The notes under the pieces are model-generated. The model was given only the letters and a program-made list of their open reading frames with translations. It was not told the DNA's origin and made no database searches. This document shows, piece after piece, positions 58,903-64,000 of a stretch of DNA of 64,000 nucleotides; positions within the stretch are counted from its first letter, which is position 1; every line of letters begins with the position of its first letter. The position numbers and the translations under genes were made by a program. This DNA comes from Hyphomonas sp. TMED17 (GTDB lineage: Bacteria; Pseudomonadota; Alphaproteobacteria; Caulobacterales; Hyphomonadaceae): positions 12,777 to 76,776 of the forward strand of contig NHBW01000002.1 in NCBI GenBank assembly GCA_002172915.1. Reading direction: 5' to 3'.

Positions 58903-58999
58903 CCAGCGCCAATCCGTGGGCTGGGCCATTGGGTTTCTTTTACAGAATTGCTTGCGGTCGAGAACCGCAGGCTCAGTTGCTAGAGAAGGACTGAAAATG
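58903..58999 (+). promoter_or_regulatory. ROSE-type RNA thermometer in the hsp20 leader
   Basis: Three hairpins are visible in the leader. CCAGC/GCTGG at 58903-58907 and 58920-58924 is the weakest. GCTTGCGGT/ACCGCAGGC at 58950-58958 and 58964-58972 has one G-T pair. The last, CAGTTGCT (58974-58981) with AGGACTG (58987-58993), buries the ribosome-binding site. In it TTGCT pairs with the AGGA Shine-Dalgarno and leaves a bulged G at 58979, the hallmark of ROSE elements, which open on heating. The start codon follows at 58997. Confidence 0.78.
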
Positions 59000-59476
59000 A
59001 GTATGATTGATCTTACCCCCCTTTATCGCACGATGGTCGGTTTTGACCGCATGGCCAATATGATTGACAGTGCGTCACGTTTAGACGGTGCGCAGGGGTA
59101 CCCACCTTACAATATCGAACGAATTGGCGAAGATGATTTCGCGATTGAAATTGCTGTTGCCGGCTTCGGCACAGAAGATCTTGATATCGAGACCAAGGAT
59201 GATGTCCTGACAGTGGCCGGGCGCAAACCGGCCAGTGAAGATTCAGAGACAAGAGATTTTCTGCATCGTGGTATCGCGGAACGCGGCTTTTTGCGACGGT
59301 TTCAACTGGCGGACCATGTGATTGTGACCGGTGCTGCATTGCACAACGGGCTGTTACGGATCGAGCTCCTCAGAGAACTGCCGGAGACGAAGAAGCCCCG
59401 CAAAATCCAGATTGATCAGGATCACCCCAAGGACGCCTCGCCGCGACTTCTGGGAAAGGACCAGTCGGCTGCTTAA
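58997..59476 (+). CDS. Small heat shock protein Hsp20 (IbpA-like)
   Basis: This ATP-independent chaperone holds unfolding proteins at high temperature. The 159 residues have a short N-terminus (LYRTMVGFDRMANMID), an alpha-crystallin domain (about 35-130) and a C-terminal tail. The GLLRIEL segment is the end of the domain; the usual I-x-I tail motif is IQI. Similarity is to class A rhizobial IbpA-type proteins. The ribosome-binding site AAGGA is sequestered in a thermometer hairpin. Confidence 0.92.
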   Translation: MSMIDLTPLYRTMVGFDRMANMIDSASRLDGAQGYPPYNIERIGEDDFAIEIAVAGFGTEDLDIETKDDVLTVAGRKPASEDSETRDFLHRGIAERGFLRRFQLADHVIVTGAALHNGLLRIELLRELPETKKPRKIQIDQDHPKDASPRLLGKDQSAA

Positions 59477-59512
59477 GCCGGTTCCGGGATGACCGGTCTG
59501 GGCCGATTGCGG

Positions 59513-60640
59513 TCAGGGCAAAACCTCTTGTCGTGCGGCGAGATTAATCAGGTGGGATTCGAGCTTGGCGCTCTGCGTTTTGAGATTGAAGGCCTCGAGT
59601 GCCAGCGCCCGGCCTGCCTCGCCCATGGCGGCCGTCTTTCCGGGGTCGGTCAATAGTAGACGTAGCCGTTCTGTGAGGGCTGCGGCGTCGCCTTCATCGA
59701 CGAGGTAGCCGGTTTCGCCATCTTTAACGCATTCTGGAATGCCTGCATGTCGGGTTGCCGCGAGCGCACAGCCCGACAACATGGCTTCGATGCAGACCAG
59801 GGGCAGGCCTTCGGCGTCGCCGGAGCTGGCCCGTTTGGACGGAATACAAGCTATCCTGGCGGCCGCCCAATGTTCGGGCATCCGGTCGGCTGGAACCCAG
59901 CCCGGCAGTTCGCAATCAATGCCTGCCGCATCGAGTTTGGTCGTCAGGTCCGGTTTTAGAGCGCCGTCACCGATCAGCCGCACCGTCCAGCCTGACAGCT
60001 CGTCTTTTAGCTCGGCCAGTGCGCTGATGAGCGTATCGATACCTTTTTTTTCAGTCCAGCGGCCGGCAAACACCAAGAGATTGGATTTTTCGCCGGGCTG
60101 GAATGTATCGGGGTCGGCGGTGTTATGATGCACGATCATTTTGTCTGCCGGCGCGCCCTTTGCCAGCAATTCCCGACGAATGAAGTCACTGCATGGCAAT
60201 ATCAGGTCTGCCGTCTTCCATAATCGCGACCGGCGGCGATTATAGACCCGGAAAACCGAAGTTTTGGTGTTTGAGGTTTTCGTCGCGTCGCCACCATAAT
60301 AGGTCACGGCAAGAGGCAGGTTCAACGCCTTTGCCAGAGGTAGGGTGTAGGCACCCGACTTTCCAAAACTGGCATGAATCGCGACCGGCGCAAGATCGCT
60401 TAGCCGCTGCCGCAATTGCGATGAAACATATCCGAACTGTTTGAAGCCGACGGTGCCCATCGGGCCGTGCAGCTCGCCGAGTTCGATATATTCGGCGCCT
60501 TCTGGCACCGGTCCGTTCAGGTCATGCCCGATATAGACCGGCTTGAGATCGTGAAACGCGCTGTAGCCGCGCGGTATGAAGCTCTCCGATGGCGTAAACA
60601 GCTTGTCGCAATAGGCTAGGATGATTTTCGGCTTGCTCAA
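59513..60640 (-). CDS. Glycosyltransferase family 4 protein
   Basis: This is a GT-B-type glycosyltransferase of 375 residues acting at the cytoplasmic face. The C-terminal donor-binding domain shows GRWTEKKGIDTLI and the EX7E motif EGLPLVCIE, typical of GT4. It probably builds a capsule or other surface polysaccharide. There is no adjacent polysaccharide cluster, so donor and acceptor are unknown. It converges with hsp20. Confidence 0.87.
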   Translation of the reverse strand: MSKPKIILAYCDKLFTPSESFIPRGYSAFHDLKPVYIGHDLNGPVPEGAEYIELGELHGPMGTVGFKQFGYVSSQLRQRLSDLAPVAIHASFGKSGAYTLPLAKALNLPLAVTYYGGDATKTSNTKTSVFRVYNRRRSRLWKTADLILPCSDFIRRELLAKGAPADKMIVHHNTADPDTFQPGEKSNLLVFAGRWTEKKGIDTLISALAELKDELSGWTVRLIGDGALKPDLTTKLDAAGIDCELPGWVPADRMPEHWAAARIACIPSKRASSGDAEGLPLVCIEAMLSGCALAATRHAGIPECVKDGETGYLVDEGDAAALTERLRLLLTDPGKTAAMGEAGRALALEAFNLKTQSAKLESHLINLAARQEVLP

Positions 60641-60740
60641 AGCTTACTCCGGTCTTGTTCGGTGGGCAGATAATCGACTTTCTGTCGGTATGCCATCCGA
60701 ATAAACGGGTCAATTTCTAGCCGCAGACGATGGCGCGCGG

Positions 60741-61841
60741 CTAATCGAACATGATGACCTGCCTGGCAACCGAGGCTTTATTATCGACCAGATTTTGCAT
60801 GGCCTGTGTCAGGCCTTCGAGCTTTATCCGGTCGGAAATCAAGTCGTCGAGCTTGAGCCGGCCTTGCATGTAAAGGTCAATTAGCCTCGGAAAGTCTATT
60901 CGGAACCTGTTGGAGCCCATAATCGCCCCTTGCAGCCGTTTCTCCTGCACCATCAGTCCGATGCCCGGTACTTCAATATTCACGCCTGGCGAGATCATCC
61001 CGATAATTGTTGCAACGCCACGAGGTCTGAGCATCGCAACAGCCTGCTCCGCCGTTTGTTTCAGGCCGATTGCTTCGAATGAGTAATGAACACCACCATC
61101 GGTGAGTTCTTTTACCTGTTCAACCGGATCTCCGTTCTTGGGATTGACAGTGTGGGTGGCGCCAAAGGTCCGGGCCATATCCAGTTTTTCGTCGGCCAGA
61201 TCAATTGCAATAATCCGCGAGGCTCCGGCAATCGCCGCCCCGTTAATCGTTGACAGTCCGACCCCGCCACAGCCGATAATGGCGACAGTGGATCCCGGTT
61301 CGACTTTGGCCGAGTGAAACACGGAACCGACACCGGTAATTACACCGCAGCCGATCAGGCATGCCCTGTCGAATGGCATTTCCGGATCGATTTTACAAAG
61401 TGTATTCTCGTGGACCAGCATTTGTTCTGCAAAGGAAGACAGCTGTAAATACTGCCTCATGCCGGCCCCGTTAAGAGCCAGCCTTGGCTGTTCGTCTGCG
61501 CCACGTTGGAACTCGTCGCCATGGACAGTGTGGCAGACTGACATATGCCCGGTCAGACAATGTTCGCAGACGCCGCAAAAGGGAGACAGGATTGAGATGA
61601 CGTGGTCGCCGGGTTTGACATGGCTGACCATGCCGCCGACTTGTTCGACAATACCGGCACTTTCATGACCGAGGATGACCGGCGTTTCAACCGGGAATGC
61701 CCCGCTCCAGAAGTGAACATCTGAGTGACAGACACCAGCCGCTTTAACGCGGACAAGAACTTCCCGAGGCCCTGGTTTAGAAATTGCGACTTCTTCAATC
61801 GAAAAAGGTTCGCCGGGCCGGCGCATAATCGCTGCTTTCAT
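60741..61841 (-). CDS. Zinc-dependent alcohol dehydrogenase
   Basis: This is a medium-chain NAD-dependent dehydrogenase of 366 residues. The catalytic zinc ligands are Cys in GVCHSD and His-Glu in GHESAG; the structural zinc site is the four-Cys cluster CGVCEHCLTGHMSVC. The NAD fold is IGCGGVGLSTI. It resembles class III-type alcohol/formaldehyde dehydrogenases, but the substrate is not clear. A gene for an S-formylglutathione hydrolase is not adjacent, so the glutathione-dependent formaldehyde role is unsupported. Confidence 0.9.
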   Translation of the reverse strand: MKAAIMRRPGEPFSIEEVAISKPGPREVLVRVKAAGVCHSDVHFWSGAFPVETPVILGHESAGIVEQVGGMVSHVKPGDHVISILSPFCGVCEHCLTGHMSVCHTVHGDEFQRGADEQPRLALNGAGMRQYLQLSSFAEQMLVHENTLCKIDPEMPFDRACLIGCGVITGVGSVFHSAKVEPGSTVAIIGCGGVGLSTINGAAIAGASRIIAIDLADEKLDMARTFGATHTVNPKNGDPVEQVKELTDGGVHYSFEAIGLKQTAEQAVAMLRPRGVATIIGMISPGVNIEVPGIGLMVQEKRLQGAIMGSNRFRIDFPRLIDLYMQGRLKLDDLISDRIKLEGLTQAMQNLVDNKASVARQVIMFD

Positions 61842-62021
61842 AATTTCCTCCTTTTCTGCAGTGAAGCGCGGTGGTGAATAATTTCAAGTCCGCTATTTGC
61901 TGCTTGCTGCCCCGCGCGGCTTGTGACCGAATAGCATCAAAGCTGGGGAAACCATCTGGAGGGGTTGGCAGCTCGGTCTCGATCCCTTAGATGACCGACC
62001 GATCTAACAGGAGCGATGCTG

Positions 62022-63020
62022 ATGTCATCTTATCGTTTATTTGGGGCTGAGACCTCACCATATTCTTTGAAGGTTCGCTCTTTTTTACGATATAAAGGTG
62101 TGGATTTCGAATGGATTGCACGGTCGGCCGAAACTGACGAAGCATTTCAGGCGGAGGCTTCAGTGCCAACTTTACCGCTTCTTCTATCGCCTAATCGCCC
62201 TGCCAGTCAGGATTCAACGCATATTCTAGCGGCACTTGAGACGGATTTGAGCGAACCGAATGTCATTCCCGAAGACAAGGCATTGGCGAGCCTCGCTCTG
62301 GTCCTCGAAGATTATGCGGATGAATGGTTAAGCAAGCTGATGTTCTTCTATCGCTGGGGTGGCAAGCCCGATCGCGAAGATGCTGGTGAGCGAACAATGG
62401 AACAATTGTTTCAGGGCAATCTACCACGGGCCAAGAAAAGAACCCGTGATGAAATCGCGAAGAAGATGCGCGGATATTTGCCGCTGATCGGGATCGAAAA
62501 GAAAAATGAGAAAGTGCTGAAGCGCAGTTTCGAGACATTGTTCCAACATCTCGAGACACATTTGCAGGCACACAAATTCCTGTTTGGGGGACGGCCGTCT
62601 GTTGCCGATTTCGCATTTTCGGGTCAGATCTCGCAACTGCTACGAGACCCGACACCGGCGGCCTGGCTCTCGGAAAATGCGCCAGCTGTCGTCGCTTGGG
62701 CGAGTGCGATGGATGCCCCTGTCGCTGACGGACCATTTGCAACGCTCGACGATTTGAAAACGACATTGCTGCCGCTCTTCCTTGAAGAGGTCGCCATGAG
62801 CTATCTGCCATGGGCCGCAGCAAACCTGACGGCGGCAGAAGCTAAGAGCGAGCGCATGGACGCGTCGATTGGCGGTCAGGCTTTTGCGCAAGTGACCCAG
62901 CAATATGCCGCCCGGTCGTTTCGTACTGTCGTCAAAGCTGTTGCAGCCAGTGCTGCAACCGAGGCCAGTCTGACGGAATTTCTCGAGGCGGCCGTGATGA
63001 AAGATGCCTTTGCCGCTTAA
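62022..63020 (+). CDS. Glutathione S-transferase family protein
   Basis: The N-terminal thioredoxin-like domain starts with YRLFGAETSPYSLKVRSFLRYKG, with the Ser-Pro-Tyr glutathione-site context. A helical C-terminal domain (about 90-240) includes GGRPSVADFAFSGQ. At 332 residues it is longer than most GSTs (about 210), with about 90 extra C-terminal residues of no recognised fold. Two ATGs compete; 62022 lies eight bases after GGAG and is preferred over 62016. Substrate unknown. Confidence 0.83.
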   Translation: MSSYRLFGAETSPYSLKVRSFLRYKGVDFEWIARSAETDEAFQAEASVPTLPLLLSPNRPASQDSTHILAALETDLSEPNVIPEDKALASLALVLEDYADEWLSKLMFFYRWGGKPDREDAGERTMEQLFQGNLPRAKKRTRDEIAKKMRGYLPLIGIEKKNEKVLKRSFETLFQHLETHLQAHKFLFGGRPSVADFAFSGQISQLLRDPTPAAWLSENAPAVVAWASAMDAPVADGPFATLDDLKTTLLPLFLEEVAMSYLPWAAANLTAAEAKSERMDASIGGQAFAQVTQQYAARSFRTVVKAVAASAATEASLTEFLEAAVMKDAFAA

Positions 63021-63023
63021 TTG

Positions 63024-63554
63024 CTATTCCGCGGAATCGTCCAGCCACAGTGATATATCAGACAGACAGATCCAGTCTTCTTGAGGGTTTATCTCGGGAA
63101 TATCCTGAATGGTAAAGGGAATGAGGACACGGCGGCCAGCATCGCCATATTCAATTTCCAAGAGATCGCCGGCGCCATGGTTCAGGACTGCTCGGATATA
63201 GCCGATATGCCCGCCGTCGGGGTCACGGACGTGCAAGCCGGTTAGGTCCTCAACATAAAATTCTTCAGTTTCGGCCGGCGGCAGGCGGTCGCGCGATACG
63301 TATAATTTTTTACCTTTCAGACTGTCCCAGTCTTCTTTTGACCGCGTCTCTTCGGGTTTAACGATGTAAGTCTGCTTTGCCGGGCGCATCGATACGGGTG
63401 TGAGTAGCGTCTGACCGGTTTCCGACAGTAAGGGGCCGAAATCAAAGATTGCTTCCGGGTCGGCGGTAAAGCTTTTTAGCCGAACATCTCCGCGTACCCC
63501 ATGGGCGCCGAGAATTGATCCGACTACGATATATTTGGTTTTCGTCACAGACAT
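63024..63554 (-). CDS. rimM: Ribosome maturation factor RimM
   Basis: RimM helps assemble the head of the 30S subunit near ribosomal protein S19. The 176 residues have the RimM N-terminal domain (VGSILGAHGVRGDVRLKSF) and a C-terminal PRC-barrel (about 95-170, with GAGDLLEIEY and LIPF). In most bacteria it sits with rpsP, trmD and rplS; here none of these flank it in the window. It converges with the GST gene and is divergent from the threonine dehydratase. Confidence 0.94.
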   Translation of the reverse strand: MSVTKTKYIVVGSILGAHGVRGDVRLKSFTADPEAIFDFGPLLSETGQTLLTPVSMRPAKQTYIVKPEETRSKEDWDSLKGKKLYVSRDRLPPAETEEFYVEDLTGLHVRDPDGGHIGYIRAVLNHGAGDLLEIEYGDAGRRVLIPFTIQDIPEINPQEDWICLSDISLWLDDSAE

Positions 63555-63648
63555 CTGTTAGCTGATAGTCCGGCCTTTTTCAGTTGGGAAGGTTCCATTT
63601 TCATCGCTGCCCTCTTAGGAGTGTTTTTTTATCAACAGGAACTGGTTC

Positions 63649-64000
63649 ATGACCAAGCAATTGCCAATCACTATTGATGATGTTCGAAAGGCGTCGAAAC
63701 TGCTTGAAGGTCAGGTGGTCAATACACCGTTTCGAAAATCGGTGACGCTGTCAGAAATCACCGGCGCCAATGTCTGGATAAAATTTGAAAATCAGCAATT
63801 CACGGCATCCTTCAAGGAACGCGGCGCGCTGAACAAGCTGATGCGCTTATCCGATGAAGAAAAGCAACGAGGTGTGATTGCGGCGTCGGCGGGGAACCAT
63901 GCGCAAGGCGTCGCCTATCATGGCCGTCGGCTTGGTATTCCTGTGACAATCGCAATGCCGGTGACAACTCCATTCAATAAAGTGGAGCATACGCGGGCTT
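63649..64000 (+). CDS. ilvA: Threonine dehydratase, N-terminal part (cut by window end)
   Basis: The open frame starts at an ATG with AGGA upstream and runs off the window end, giving 117 residues. Threonine dehydratase deaminates threonine to 2-oxobutanoate, the first step to isoleucine (biosynthetic IlvA) or in catabolism (TdcB). The PLP Lys56 is in ASFKERGA and the following SAGNHAQGVA is diagnostic. Without the C-terminal half the biosynthetic and catabolic forms cannot be separated, so the symbol is provisional. Confidence 0.85.
   Translation, partial: MTKQLPITIDDVRKASKLLEGQVVNTPFRKSVTLSEITGANVWIKFENQQFTASFKERGALNKLMRLSDEEKQRGVIAASAGNHAQGVAYHGRRLGIPVTIAMPVTTPFNKVEHTRA

Noticed and set aside
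1-64000. Mobile elements, prophage, CRISPR arrays, toxin-antitoxin or defence islands
   Set aside because: No transposase, integrase, phage structural gene, regular spaced repeats or typical defence genes were seen; codon use and gene order look uniform and chromosomal.

Overview
This 64 kb window is a chromosomal segment from an alphaproteobacterium of moderate GC content. The evidence is the gene content and gene order. There is a pst/pho block whose PstA carries a long N-terminal extension, the runs prs-rplY-pth-ychF and rmuC-def-fmt-truA, sdhCDAB, a cobS-cobT pair near rpmB and a DUF3108 gene, and a tlpA gene divergent from argH-lptM-lysA. There is also a fused indolepyruvate:ferredoxin oxidoreductase and a ROSE-like RNA thermometer in front of an hsp20 gene. 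The genus cannot be named from the sequence alone. Almost everything is core or housekeeping. I see no phage, transposon, CRISPR array or rRNA operon.

Layout. 0.1-2.4 kb: a frameshifted AraC-type regulator and galE. 2.3-9.7 kb (minus strand): the phosphate regulon in the order phoR-rluA-pstC-pstA-pstB-phoU-phoB, with a pseudouridine synthase inside it and no pstS. 9.9-16.6 kb: a complete RND efflux system (outer-membrane lipoprotein, adaptor, pump) followed by a glutathione peroxidase. 16.7-24.8 kb: thiolase, a DUF2332 protein, an Lrp-type regulator divergent from the indolepyruvate oxidoreductase, thyA and a ClpP-family protease. 24.9-29.3 kb: a VWA protein, an orphan small membrane protein, an iron-regulated small coiled-coil gene, a DHFR-like protein, a VUT-family transporter and tRNA-Arg(ACG). 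29.3-41.4 kb: P1 peptidase, gamma-glutamyltransferase, then prs, rplY, pth, ychF, rmuC, def, fmt, truA and a phosphohexomutase. 41.4-46.6 kb: a glutamine amidotransferase, sdhCDAB and exonuclease III. 46.7-54.1 kb: DUF3108, rpmB, an amidohydrolase lipoprotein, cobS, cobT and a phytase-esterase-like protein. 54.1-64 kb: tlpA, argH, lptM, lysA, an exported methyltransferase-like lipoprotein, hsp20, a glycosyltransferase, a zinc alcohol dehydrogenase, a GST, rimM and the start of a threonine dehydratase cut by the window edge.

The most informative non-coding signals are these. (1) A sigma-32-like promoter plus a two- or three-hairpin ROSE-type thermometer leads into hsp20 (58829-58999). (2) A perfect 7-1-7 Fur-type palindrome overlaps the -10 region of a promoter for an unrecognised 64-residue coiled-coil protein (27118-27372). 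(3) A perfect inverted repeat lies in the AT-rich region between the Lrp gene and the indolepyruvate oxidoreductase. (4) A bidirectional terminator contains the overlapping stop codons of galE and phoB. I did not find a convincingly new multi-gene system. The best candidates for undescribed biology are the Fur-controlled small protein and the 136-residue orphan membrane protein.
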